A stretch of 64,000 nucleotides of DNA, taken from positions 79,018,832 through 79,082,831 of the forward strand of contig CM043960.1 in assembly GCA_014529385.2 (NCBI GenBank), read 5' to 3'. Positions 10,996 through 23,400 of the stretch are shown piece after piece. The notes below the pieces were generated by a model. It saw only the letters and a list, made by a program, of their open reading frames with translations. It was not told where the DNA came from and searched no databases. Within the stretch, counting starts at the first letter, position 1. Each line of letters begins with the position of its first letter. Source of the stretch: Adiantum capillus-veneris. Lineage: Eukaryota; Streptophyta; Polypodiopsida; Polypodiales; Pteridaceae. The position numbers and the translations under genes were made by a program.

Positions 10996-12548
10996 TTCTC
11001 CCACGTAGCTTGTGAGCTCCCGCAAAAAGAACATGATGAAGAATCTCAATGTTCAACATAATTATTGAATTGCTTGCTTCACTTCTCACAAACCTCTTCT
11101 CCAAACTTCTTAAAAACAAACAAAAAAAACCCCAAAACTCCATCACACCTCTAAAACATTCCCCAAATACTAGCAATAACCACACTTCAAACTCCTTCTT
11201 CTGCTCCTACGTCTACACAAACTTCATCTTTCTTAACATAAGATAAGAGCTTCATCGACCAAAACCCCACAAACATTATGCAAGAAATAACCACGCCTCC
11301 CAACTTTGAACACCAAAAATAATCCCCGATAAAAAATAAACATTGAGGAATTCCCTTACACAATATTCGCAATAATGCCCAACCACCCGGATATATGGCC
11401 CTTGCTGCGCAAAAAATCTGTACCTCTTTTGCCTTGGCAAACATACGTGTATTGTGCTTATGGTGGGAATGCCTGCTTAAAACTCACACATAATGAAAAT
11501 AGGAAGATGCCAAAACATGAAACTTGTGCATTGCAGAAACCGTCCATTTTGAGTTTTTTTTTTCTCGCAACCTCGGACTTCTCTTTACCCTATTGAACCT
11601 TAAAATCACAGGGCGATCCCCTGCTAGCGCTTTTGGCTTTCCTTTTTTGTGCCATGTCCCGTGTTGGTTATAGAAAGATAGAAAAAGGTCTTCATAAGTT
11701 TAATCTGCAACATCTGTCAAGTTTGGAATGGGGTTTCCCTGTTCCGTTCTTTGCACCCTTGCTTGAACTTGTAAATGGTAGCTACATGCGGTAGCCCTGC
11801 ATCCTTTCCTACATCGACGATGCTTCTTCTTTATGTATGTGAAAATACTCTACGTACATTGAGTGATGGCACCTCAAGCTGCTTCTCTCGCTCAAGATAA
11901 ACTTCTTATGTAGATCTCTGCAATTCGCTCATTGCAAAATCTTCAACTGCTCTAAATCCTTGTATTTCCTTTCCACACGCTGCAAGGTCTCCTTTGCTAT
12001 GCTCTTCATTAACCTGGAAAAACCTCTTTGCATAAGTGCAAAATGAATTGACCCACTTGTTGCACTTGTATTGGCATTCAAGCATTCCTAATCAATTTCT
12101 CTTCTCTTGACTCCTTTCCTGCTTCATTTGCACGTATCACCTTCTTGCTTACCATTACCCTCTTGGGCTCTAAACACAATCTCCACGTAATTGCTGCTTC
12201 ACCCTCATCCCGTTCTGTAAACGACCTCCAACTTCAACACTTTTTGCACTCCAACTCTTGATTTCTATAACGTGCAGCACCTTCTATAGTAATCTCCTCT
12301 CCCACTGCTCCTATTCTGCAATTCGCTCCTTCCAAGGTTGACCTGCACTCCTCTTTTGCTACTTTTTCTCCAAGGCTCATCACCCATCCTCTTTATTCTC
12401 TATATCCCAATTCACCAACAATGAAATTTTTTGCAACAAAACATTGTGGCAGTCTTTCAGTTTGTCCCACACTTCTTGATCCCATATTCGATCATTTCTT
12501 CTATTCTTGCAACTTCGATGGTTAGCCCTTCTCGACGGACGCACCAAA
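10996..12548 (-). other. E3 internal region, no recognised coding
   Basis: Only short, unrecognised frames occur in both directions. No RT, protease, integrase or zinc-knuckle motif is visible. The primer-site-like sequence at its right edge reads TTTGGTGCGTCCGTC on the minus strand (12546 downwards). This fits a large non-autonomous derivative (LARD/TRIM-like). Confidence 0.65.
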
Positions 12549-13263
12549 TGAACGTTGCCTTCCAAGCACGCATGAAACACATAGAACCACGTTCAAAGCA
12601 AGCAAGTTCTATTCTTTGGGGTGCCCCATAGCCATAAAAGCTACAAGAATGCTCCCTCTCAAACCCTCAAGAAGCACATACACACAGCCACACACCTTCT
12701 GTCTCTTCTCTCAGAATGGCTATAGCTATGCACACACAAAGAAACTTGCCTAATCTAGAGAATACAAGAGATATGACATCCATCATCAGCCTCACTCTCT
12801 CCCTCTTCCTGTATAGATCTTGGAACAAAGCACACAGACAAAAGAGAGCAAGAGAGTGCCCAAACCAAGAGACTTTGAAATGAACTGTGAGAGGGACGAC
12901 AAAGGAAAAGTTGGGTACAACATCCATCAACCTCCCAAATTACACAATCACTCAAACTTCCCCTTTTCTTTTATTTGATTCGAAAAATTAAAACAGTCAA
13001 AACCTTAGGTTTATGATTTCAATTGTGTATACAAGGCTTATGGATTAACTTTTTTAAACTAGAGAGTGTTTTTTAATGCGTTGGCATTCACAAGTGTGGG
13101 CCTCCTATATAAGACAAGCATTTACAAATCATATGAGCGCAAATCATGTAGAGACAAGGGTACACAAGGCATAAATTTCCCACAAACATGGATGGGAACA
13201 ATGACTTTTCATGAGAATTTCCACTTCTTTTAGCCTTTTTGGTGTCAAAATTAGAGGCTATCA
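12549..13263 (-). repeat. E3 5' LTR
   Basis: This 715-bp copy is somewhat longer than its partner because of small insertions, one near 12910-12945. The minus strand carries a TATA-like TTATATAGG near 13104-13112. Confidence 0.83.
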
Positions 13264-14051
13264 ACGTGCTTGCTACTCTCTCTCACTCTCTGTCTCTCTC
13301 TGCTCGTGTATCGTTCGATTATGTGCTGGTTGCAGTTGTCCAGGTATGAAAATCTATCGTTTTATGCCATGGAGTATGCTATTTTGCTATTTTGCAAGGC
13401 CATCGCGCTTTTGATTTTAGCATTATTTATGGAATTGAACTTGAGATTGATGAGAATTATTTGTTGAATAATGAGTGTGACCAATGATATCCTGATTCAT
13501 CAGGGTATGACATATACTGCTTATTCTAGTGGTATGGGACACTAGGATAGGTAGTATGTGAAGGACGGTAGGCATAAGCTATGTTGTCTAGTGCAATAAA
13601 TTTTCCTTTTACTATGTGATATTTTGACACAAAACACTTATCATTTTTTTGACAAGTATCATTTGCAAATTCTTATCTTTGCAAAAACTGAGGACAATTG
13701 CTTTCCAACTAAGAGATATATTATGAAACAGATATTTTACTATTTATTGTACTTGACAGGTCGAAAAGGCTAGACCGATCTAGGCGTATGCGAACAGATA
13801 TGTATGTTATGTACATTTTATTATTCAAGTGCTCTTTTATGAGCTTTAGCCATTTATGACCGGCTAGCTAGTTTGTATGCACTTTGACCATTTAGGAAAT
13901 CCTTAAATCAAATATGTGCAAGAGGGATATGGTCACTCTTGCATCGGGGGAGATTGCACCAAGTGTGCGTTATTCTTTTTTCCTCTTCTCTCTTCTTTCT
14001 CGCCGTGCCGACGTAGCAGTCCCCTCTATGAGGTGCATCTTCACGTGCTTG

Positions 14052-14133
<82 letters not shown>

Positions 14134-15656
14134 TGTGTGTGTGTGTGCACGCTTGCGTATCGTATGATTATGTGCTATTTGCAATTGTCTAGGTATGAAA
14201 TCTATCTTTTTATGCCGTGAAGTATGTTATTTTGCTATTTCGCAGGGCCCTCGTGCTTTGGATTGTAGCAATATCTATGGAATTGAGCTTGAGATTGATG
14301 AGAATTAATTATTCAATAATAAGTGTGACCAATGATATCCTGATTCATCTGGGTATGACATGTATTGCCTATTCTAGTGGTATGGGACACTAGAATAGGT
14401 AGTATGTGGATGACGGTAGGCATAAGCAATGTTGTTTGGTTTATTAAAATTTCCTTTTACTATGTGATGTTTTGATAGATAATACTACTTATCACTATTT
14501 TTGACAAGTATCGTTTGCAGATTCTTATCTTTGCAACTGAGGACAATTGATTTCCAACGGAGAGGTATGTTATGGAATTGATATTTTACTATTATTACCA
14601 CTAACAGGTGGAAAAGGCTTGATCGATCTTGGCCTATGCAAACAGATATGTATATTATGGACATTTAATCGTTCAAGTGCTCTTTTATGAGCTTTGGCTA
14701 TTTATGACCGACCTGCCAAATTGTACTCACTTTGACCATTAAAAAAATCTATAATCAAATACGTGCAAGAGGAAAATGGTCACTCTTGCACGAGGGAGCT
14801 AGATTGCACCTAGTGTCTGCGTTATTCTTTTCTCCTCTCCTCTCTTCTTTCTCGATGTGCCGACGTAGCACTCCCGTCTAGGAGGTGCATATGCATGTGC
14901 TTGCTACTCTCTCTCGCTCTCTGTCTCTCTCTCTCTGCTTGCATATTGTTCAATTATGTGCTAGTTGTAGTTGTCCAGGTATACAAATCTATTGTTTTAT
15001 GCCGTGTCGTATGTTATTTTGCTATTTTGTAGGCCATCACGCTTTTGATTGTAGCAGTATTTATGGAATGGAACTTGAGATTGATGAGAATTGATTATTG
15101 AATAATTAGTGTGACCAATGCTATCCTGATTCATCAGGGTATGACATATACTACTTATTCTAGTGGTATGGGACACTAGAATAGGTAGTATGTGGATGAC
15201 GGTAGGCATAAGCTATGTTGTTTGGTTTAATAAATTTTCCTTTTACTTTGTGATATTTTGACACATAATACTTCTCACTATTTTTGACAAGTATCATTTG
15301 CATATTCTTATCTTTGCAACAAGTGAGGACAATTGCTTTCCAACGGAGAGGTATGTTATGGAATTGATATTTTACTATTTATTACAGCTAACAGGTGGAA
15401 AAGGCTTGACCGATCTAGGCCTATGCAAACGGATGAGCTTTGGCCATTTATGATCGGACAGCCAGTTTGTACTCACTTTGACCATTCAAGAAACCTATAA
15501 ATCAAATATATCAAGAGGGAAATGGTCACTCTTGCACGGGTGGAGATTGCACGTAGTGTCTGCGTTATTTATTTCTCCTCTCCTCTCTTCTTTCTCGCCG
15601 TGGCGACATAGCACTCCCCTCTAGGAGGTGCGTCTGCATGTGCTCGCTACTCTCTC
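13264..15656 (+). repeat. Tandem array, units about 750-850 bp
   Basis: Units begin at 13849, 14697 and 15443, after the rest of unit 0 (13264-13848); the last unit is partial. Each has GCCATTTATGA near its start, a CTATAAATC-type box, a conserved TCACTCTTGCA, a CT-rich tract, a short GT...AG segment of 53-55 bases (13344-13398, 14193-14245, 14979-15032), then TATCCTGATTCATC and TGGTATGGGACACTAG. There is no long open frame. The layout resembles a repeated promoter plus leader. A lone diverged copy lies at 32296-32700. Confidence 0.8.
14055..14150. repeat. (CT)n-(TG)n microsatellite inside array unit
   Basis: A long CT run is followed by a TG run. It expands the CT-rich tract that is short in the other units. 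Confidence 0.95.
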
Positions 15657-15798
15657 TTGCTCTTTGTCTCTCTACAAACTGGGATATGTAAGAAGCTGGT
15701 TTCCAACCAGATTGTTACATGTGCTCGCTACTCTCTCTTGATATTTGTCTCTCTACAAACTGGGATATGTAAGAAGCTGGTTTCCAACCAGTTGCAAC
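15637..15798 (+). repeat. Short tandem duplication with hairpin
   Basis: A segment of about 73 bp (ATGTGCTCGCTACTCTCTCT to CTGGTTTCCAACCAG) occurs twice in a row at the right end of the array. Each copy ends with the inverted repeat CTGGTT-TCC-AACCAG. Confidence 0.8.
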
Positions 15799-16500
15799 CC
15801 GGTTTCATGTGCATGGGGAGGAGCGGAGTCACAACCATAGGTAGGACAAAGAATGAGCTCTGAATAAAGTGTCTGCCCTCGCAAGTTTTGCAGTTTCTAG
15901 CTAATCAATTCTTAGAACCAAGTCTTGCAAGATAAATAAATATCACTGCGCTGCACAAAGTCCCTTGCACATGAACTTAGCGGTTGCAAGCTGTGAACAA
16001 GTTCGCAACTCGACATTCACATAAACTAACTCTATGAAAAAATGACCTTATTTTCTAAAATTTCCTCTCGACAAAATGAAGAAAAGGAAATCTTCATGTA
16101 TTGGAAAAACGATTTTTCCCGAACACTGGTACTAAGTCTTGTGTAGACAATGACATGTAATTGTTGTTAATGAAAATATGGCAATCATTTCATTTGTGAA
16201 GGACAAGATGCGTACATCACATGTCAAAAATTTAGAGGGTAAGGAAAATGATGCACATTGCATATTATATCACATGTCAAAAATTTCCACTACAACTAGC
16301 TAGTGCACAAACAATCCACCATTCACAAGGCCTCACATTGCAAACACTAGCTTTCAATCCCAAACACATATGAACACATGGCATTGCATACACAACACTA
16401 TCATGTGTCCGAGACCCATCAAAACTTCACCTGCTTGAAAGAATACAACCTTCCCATATCAAAGTTGACAAAACTGTGCTAGAAGTATTAAATCAATTAT
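15799..16500. other. Spacer, no gene seen
   Basis: I find no coding or repeat signal between the array end and the LINE fragment, apart from AT-rich stretches. Confidence 0.4.
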
Positions 16501-16535
16501 AAGTACAAGCCAAATGGATCTCCACCTAGAAGACA

Positions 16536-16920
16536 TTGGAAGCTTACTCAAAAACACATATCATCATTCAATTACTAAATGTCATGTCTTTTAATAAACA
16601 CATTAACAAGATTATCACAAATTCCATGCTAATGGCATCACACGTGCTCTGCTTGCAAGAAACAAGAATGGCAAATAACTTGCCACATGCCATACAAGGC
16701 TACATGCAACACCGATTTAATGCAGATATGGGCATCTCACTACTCTACTGATAAAATCTTTCCCACTCGAAATCTAGCCAGATCTCTCGTCTAGGAGTAG
16801 AGGTATTGCATGCAACTATTATGATCACGAGTACCATAATCATTGAGGTCGCTTCCCTTTACAGTTTCCCTACAACACCACTACCAAACTTGATCAAGGA
16901 ATTATCTTTGATTTTCCAAA
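16536..16920 (+). pseudogene. LINE endonuclease N-terminal fragment
   Basis: The plus-strand frame reads VMSFNKHINKIITNS, then HVLCLQETRM, then GYMQHRFNADMGISLLY. After a TGA/TAA pair at about 16749-16754 it goes on with RGVEVLHATIM-like and TSTIIIEVASLYSFPTTPLP stretches. This matches the start of the apurinic endonuclease domain of plant LINE ORF2, with the LQET motif. It is cut off before the catalytic core is complete and is surrounded by AT-rich sequence. It points opposite to the LINE RT piece 400 bases to the right. Confidence 0.55.
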
Positions 16921-17329
16921 AATTGTGAGACATCAATTCCAATCATTATTTAATTGAAAATTTTTGTAAACCATTTTTTATTATGTATATAATGGATAAT
17001 ATAATTCTATATTAAAATTCAACAAAATCTCCATGTGATTGTGAGCCCTCGTTTAAACTTACTCTCCATCAATCTCATCCCCCCTTAACTTAGCAGGTCT
17101 TTGTGTCGTCTCACCTTGTTTGGTATGCTGCAAAAGGCTTGTATTGATAGGAGCATGATCCCATTATGTGAAGTATTGATTCAATAATATTTTTTGATAA
17201 TTTTGATTTGTAAAGAGTTCTTTCATTTAAGGAATTCACAAACATCCATTTCATTAAATTATCTTATTATTTTTTATGTTTATTAACTTTATCTGATTTT
17301 ATAAAAATATTAAAGTAAGTTTTTGTTTT

Positions 17330-17754
17330 AGTTTTTCGGTGCCTTGACTTCTCTATATTGCACCTGGATCCTGCGGCCACAGCAAATGTTTGCACAATCT
17401 CTAGGGCTCTCCTGACAACTTGAGGGCATGACTTCAAGAATAGGAGTGCATCATCTGCAAACATTTTGGCCAGTAGTTGGTCGTTGCCCGGTAATGCCAG
17501 ACCTTGAATCTCTCCCCGCGGAGCACTAGCTTCGAGCATTGTAATGAGAGGATGCAACTCGATGGCGAAAAGCATGGGGGCCAAGGGACATCCTTGATTT
17601 ATAGACCTTTTAACCTCAAAAGAGCTCACAATTTTGTCATTAAACAGGAGCTCTGACTGGCTGCCAATGCCTAGTGTGCGTATGAGGCGACAAAGGTCAG
17701 GCCCAAAGCCCAGAGCTCCTATGAATTCTTCTATATAGGACCATTCTAATCTAT
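17330..17754 (-). pseudogene. LINE reverse transcriptase, 3' half of split gene
   Basis: On the minus strand the frame reads RLEWSYIEEFIGALGFG, then SINQGCPLAPMLF, then KMFADDALLFL (the YADD-type catalytic box) and SRCNIEKS. This is RT of a plant L1-type LINE. Its first residues continue directly from KVYD at 28086 once E2 is removed, so the two halves were one gene. It breaks off near 17330 in unrelated AT-rich sequence, without thumb or C-terminal domain. Confidence 0.85.
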
Positions 17755-20408
17755 TGATAGCCATTTTTCGACTCTCCATAATTTCCATAGTAAGTTACTC
17801 CACCCTACCAAATTCACCCAAACGCTATGGCTATCCCTACCATTTCACTGTACATAGGCGTGTGTGAGTTAGGGGGCTTTTCCCATATCTTCTTAAAAAC
17901 CCTCAGCTAGCTAGTCACTGGGCTAGTTGAGCCAAAAAAATAAAAAAAATAAAAAAAAAAGTATATTATGGACTCTTTTTGTGTAAATATTTCATTGTAT
18001 ATATGGCCTAAATATAGGGATTTTTTATTATTATTTTGGTATTTTATTTAAATATTTCTACTTAGGTGTGTGTTTTATTAAACCTATATACACCTTCTTT
18101 CATCCTCTTACACCATAATTATATTTTTTTGCCAATATGTACATACTCTAATCTCATATTTTTCCTTTATACAAATCACTCCCACATTTTCACCCTCACC
18201 CTCGTGAAAACAAAAAATTGATTTCTACTCATTGGTTACGTTTATTATATTATTTACTTGCATACCTTTTTCTCTTTCACCCAAAATAATTCAAGGAGGG
18301 ACCATATCATATGATTCCAATATCTTTCCATATCCATAACTCCTCCATATTTTTATTATTATTTTTACTCATTATTCTAACACCATGTGCTCATTGAGCT
18401 AAAGTCCATGAATAGTCCATACACTAGTCCCACCATGTATATATTTCTTTATTCACCAATAATCCTCCTCCATGCATGGGTCAAGGGCAACTTGGATGCT
18501 TTGTATTATAATATGACAAAGGAGGGGCTCACTCTTGTATGCATTGTACAAATTCAACAAAGGAGGGGGCCACTAAAAGACTTTTGCAGGCATAAAAAAC
18601 AGGTCTTTTGGTGGGATTTTTAATATCCATCTCCACTCCGAATTTGGAGCGGTGGTCAAAAGAGAAAATGTAGCCCACGCTCTGAATAATCCCCTCAAAT
18701 GTTTTCATGATTTTTGGAGCTACCAGCGATGAGCTATGATTTTTTGAGTGGACCCCAGTCTGCCCACTTTTCTCACAAGTAGCCCATAGTCTTCTCTCAC
18801 CTCTTTCCACACTTCTACACACACACATTCCTCTCAATCCCTCACTCAAACCTGCACCTTCAATGGTTTCTCTCACCTTCTTCACCATTAACCTCCCCAC
18901 TTACTCCTATAGCTCTCATATAAGCTCTCCATGTACATACACCATCTCTATGCTTCTCTCTATTATCTCCAAAGTACAATTCCATCTTAACCCTTATATA
19001 TATACATAAATTAAGCATGTGTACCATGCTTAACCTCTGCAAATCAAGAGATCTCATCAACGGAATTACCATTTTCATCACGATAATCAACCTTGGCGGC
19101 GGTGGCATAAAGAAGGGAAGACGAAGAAGAAGATCGATAGTCATTTTGAGAACCTACACAAGTAAGTCCAAAACTTCTTCAAGCTTCACCATCACAAGGA
19201 TTTGCTCACTTCATTCAACCATCTTACTTCAACCAACTACCTCATTCTACCCATTGTAAATGTAAGATTAACTTTCTAGTGATTACTAACACTAACCACT
19301 AACATACTAACACAAAATAACATTGACCTAACCATAAAAGACACCTCACCTCAAGACATGTACAAAGTAACTCTCTCTCTCTCCCCCTCTCTCTCTCCTT
19401 TTCCTTAAAACTCTACTTTCACCTTATTCACCATCAATAATGCTCTCTTTTGAGCCCACACCCATGACTCAAGCAGACAAAGAAGGCCCGCAATGTTTTG
19501 ATATTCAAAAAAATCATAATCCTGATTTGTTAGCTTGTAAATTAGGATTTCCAATAATCTTTATGAGGGGTCTCCAACCTATAAATAGGCCCCTCTCCTT
19601 CTTGTAAAACAACCTCCAACATCTCACATAGCACCCCAACACTCTATGCGTGAGGAGAGACTTAGGTGTAGCAACCACTTGTGAGCTTCTCTCTTGGTGT
19701 GAGAGAATCCTTCAAGCTACACATTGCAAGTGAGAGAGTGTGAGTTCCACAAATCTCAAAACCACTATTGTATATGCTCCTTCATCATCAATAAATTGAG
19801 GTTTGGTGCATCAAAGACGTGATTCGACGTTCAAATCTTCGTTCTTCCATTTGTGCAATACGGTTTGGTGAATTCAAGGTGACTTGTGTATTTGAGTTTC
19901 TATCGGTTGATCTTGATTTTAGAAAGTGTTTTAGTGTGTTTTTTCATTGCCAGTTTTGTGTCCATTGTAAGAGGGTATTGTGGTGAGAGGTCTCCCACAC
20001 CCTAAGACAGTGTGTGTGTGTTTTGGCAATGTTTAGCAATCACTAAGCATTGAGTGAGTTTATACAAGTTCTACGATAGCATCATAACGAACCATCTCCA
20101 TTTGCAAGTTACAAATAAGGTATTACGCAAGATCCTTTTCTCTCTCTCTTCCCTTTGCTCTAGCTCTCTCTGGTCTAGTTTGTGTGTGTCTTGGTGTGAG
20201 GTTGCTTGTGTGTGTTGTGTGGTGCATCTTCTTGGTTGTGCCAAAATCTCTCTTGCGTCCTAGTTCGTATACCATAACTAGGTGGTGCCCCTATCTTGTT
20301 TGGGTTTGGCTGTGGGTTTGTTGTTGTGTTGTGCTTGTGGTTTCCCCAGCCCCAATTGAGTAGCACGGGGGCCTTGAGGGGTGTTTAGAGGTTTCCTCTC
20401 TTGTTGCC
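17755..20408 (+). repeat. E2 5' LTR (3' edge deleted)
   Basis: It matches 25352-28085 up to CTCTTGTTGCC. It then jumps to gag-coding sequence (GCTAACCCTGG), where a complete LTR would read CCGCCCCGGACC. A TATA box CTATAAATAGG lies at 19580-19588, and the CCTAGTT/AACTAGG hairpin at 20259-20282. Confidence 0.9.
19580..19588 (+). promoter_or_regulatory. TATA box of E2 5' LTR
   Basis: CTATAAATAGG, with the same box in the 3' LTR at 27240-27248 and a near copy in E8 at 63981. CT-rich leader sequence follows. Confidence 0.75.
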
Positions 20409-23400
20409 AATCCGCTAACCCTGGTGATGGTGCAGAATTTCTAAAGAAGGAGAGGTTCATAGCCGGACTCTTTCCTGACCTTAAGGTAAAAGTTGAGGCG
20501 GGTGCACCTGCTACCTTTGATGCAGCTGAAACTAGGGCTGCTGAGAAATATAGGAAACTCAAGTGCTTAAGGGAGGAGGTTCCAATAGATGGTCTTAGAC
20601 CCAAAGGTAAGTCACAAGCATCAACATCTAAGGAGCTTCCTGAGGTAACGGCGGAAGTGATTGAGAAGTTAAATGAATCTTTAAGCAGCTTGTCAATTCA
20701 CCTTGCACAAGCCGTAGGTCCAAAGGGACAAGCAAAGAAGTCTGCAGAGCGAGACCCACGACCTAGGAGAGTCTTGCAATGTTGGAATTGCGGTGAGTCT
20801 GGACATGGGATGTATAATTGTCCTTGGCCCCGTGGGGAGCCAGGGAGACCTAACTTGAATTACCCAGTGATAAATGCACGTGAAGGAACTAGTCAGCAAC
20901 CACGGCTTATACAAAGGCCAAATGGAGCAAGACCACCTCCACAAGGAGTGGAAGGAGTTCCACCTTTGCTAGACCCAAACGTGCATGTGGTAGAGGTGAC
21001 AAATTCAAGAGAGGTTGACATGGAAGCAAATGGCATTAAGCGTGGCCGAGGGAAAGGTAAGGAGAAAGAAGGAGTTACATCACAAAGTGACCATGGACGA
21101 GAAAAGAAGGCAAAGGAGACCAAGGAAGCTAAGAGGACTCGACGTCGTATCAACCTCCAAAACTTTCCTCTTGGACATGGAATGGCTCCATACAACCTGT
21201 TGGAAGACATGAGAGGTAAGGGTCCTGATATCTCATGGCCTCAATTTCTTGCATTATGTCCACAAGTTAGGAGGGATTTAACAAGGGCAGTTAGCACTAG
21301 GAGAAAGGTAAAAGAGAGTGTGCCTGTTGTAAAAATTGCACAAGCTGAAATGAATGAGGACATTACACTTGTGCTAGATTGTTACATAAAAGGGAGATTG
21401 GTTAGGAAAGGTCTAGTGGATGGGGGTGCACAAATTTGCATCATGACAGAGGGACTCATGCAAAAACTAGGCATGCACATCCATGAGACACCTGAAATTA
21501 AGGTCAAGATGGCAAACAATAGCAAGGCTAGGTGCGTAGGCATTTGTAAAAATGTTTTTGTGGAGGCCTTTGGCATTAAGAAGGCAGTGGATTTCTATGT
21601 CATGTCTACCAAAGGAAATGGTTACCCATTTATCCTAGGGAGACCATGGCTAATGAAAATGCGAGCTTTGCAGGATTGGGAGAGTGGAAAGCTAATTTGC
21701 AGGAACGGCAATCATAAGAAGGTTGTCTTTGACATGAAGGAGCAATGCCAAGAGGAGATCCATGAAGAATCATCTCAAAGTGAGACGGAAGAAGGTTGGA
21801 CCGATAACACTTCAGAAGAAGAAAGTAGCGGCAGCATTACTGAAGAGGAGTCTTCCATCGAAGTCATGGGGGTAAGGTTTAAGCCAACCAACCAAGAGAC
21901 CTCTTGTCAAGGTTTGGAGGAGGTAGGTTCCCAAGAGAACCAAAAAGTGGAAGATGAAAGAATGCTAGAAGGTATGCTATCTACAACACTTACAAAGGAT
22001 GAAAGAGAGGAGTTCAAATGTGTGCTAAGGAAATTTCCTAGGCTTTTTGCTAAAGACTACACCGATGTGCGTGGAGTAGATGTTGTTCAACACAAAATTG
22101 AGTTGAAGCCAGAGGCCACACCTAAGGCTCAGAAGCTACGAAGGCTAGGAGTCATCAAGGAGCAGGCTTTACTCAAGGAGGTAAGAAAGCTTCTAGCAGC
22201 AGGTTTCATTTATCCAGTGGAGAATTCAGAGTGGATCTCTCCCTTTGTTGTCACTCCTAAGAAAAACGGAAAGTGGAGGGTATGTGTGGATTACCGTCCA
22301 CTCAATGAGGCAACAAAAAGAGATCACTTTCCCCTCCCATTTCAGGATGAGATACTAAATGAGGTAGCTGGTCATGAGAAGTACACTGTGTGTGATGGCT
22401 ACTCAGGCTACTTTCAAATAGGTATCGCATTGGAAGATCAATTGAAAACAACCTTTATCACTCCTTGGGGTTGTTATGCTTTTAGAGTCATGCCATTTGG
22501 TCCGACAAATGCTCCTGCAACATTCCAACGTTTCATGAACATGGTGTTTCAAGCATTCTTTGGAAAGTCAATTAGGGTGTTCATTGATGATTTTTGCATT
22601 TATAGCTCAAAATCATTGCATCTACAAAGGGTAGAAGAAGGTTTAAAGAAGCTCTACGACATGGGAGGTCAACTCAACCTCGACAAGTGCCACATAGGTG
22701 AGGATGAAGTGATCTTGCTCCGTCACAAGGTTTCCTATAAAGGCATTGAGGTGGATCCTTCAAAGGCAAAGGCTCTTATTGAGCTCCCATCACCGAAGAG
22801 TCTTAAGGAGGTCATCTCTTTCATTCAGAAGGTGAAGTATATATCACGCTTCATTCACTTAGCCTCGGAGTTGCTTCATCCTTTGCAAAAGTTGACACAA
22901 CAAGTAGAGTTTGCATGGTCTGATGAGCTTGAAGAGTATTTTTGTAACATTAAAGTCATTTTGTCAGAGCTACCAACACTCATGCCTCCTTGTTGGGAGT
23001 ACACATTCTTTGTTAGCTCTAGTGTTGGAAGGGAAACAATTGGTGCTGTGTTGCTACAACAAGATCCCCACAGTACAAGGATGCGACCCATCTACTTTGC
23101 TAGTAGGGTCATGAATGCTTTGGAGAGAGATTACACAGAAGCAGAACTCATGATGCTTTCTCTCATGTTTGCGGAGAGAAAGTATAGATCCTACCTGCTA
23201 CCAAAACCTTTTGTAATTCTCACTGCAGAAAATTTGTTCCCTTGGGTGTCATCTCAAATGAATCTTAGTACTAGGATTTCAAAGTGGATTATGGAGTTAC
23301 AAGAGTTCCAATACTCTTTCAAGGTAGAAGATAGTGTGCGTGCACAATTGGCAGGGATTCTCACTTATAGGGTACATGAGAAGGAAATTAAGGTGCCGCA

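Larger units (their letters stand above)
10335..13263 (-). mobile_element. E3: non-autonomous LTR retrotransposon
   Basis: Two direct repeats (10335-10995 and 12549-13263) start TGATAGCC and end GTTCA on the minus strand. They flank 1.55 kb with no recognisable gag or pol. A purine-rich tract precedes the left repeat, and a primer-site-like TTTGGTGCGTCCG follows the right one. Flanking bases are ACATG (10330-10334) and ACGTG (13264-13268), a 5-bp target duplication with one change. Closing the gap rebuilds a normal array unit. The LTR start is shared with E1, E2 and E8, so E3 may have been moved by proteins of that family; this is inference. Confidence 0.85.

Noticed and set aside
13344-13398. 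Calling the GT...AG segments true introns
   Set aside because: At 53-56 bases they are below the usual plant minimum and there is no transcript evidence; kept only as a finding.
13914-14192. Ser/Leu-rich open frames in the array
   Set aside because: They are translations of the CT microsatellite and are not shared by the other units.
18860-19259. Open frames within E2-family LTRs (also 26516-26915)
   Set aside because: They repeat only because the LTRs repeat; no start context, domain or conservation in the E1 LTR.
20693-21210. Antisense frames within E2 and E1 gag-pol
   Set aside because: They mirror the sense coding sequence in both elements and have no independent support.
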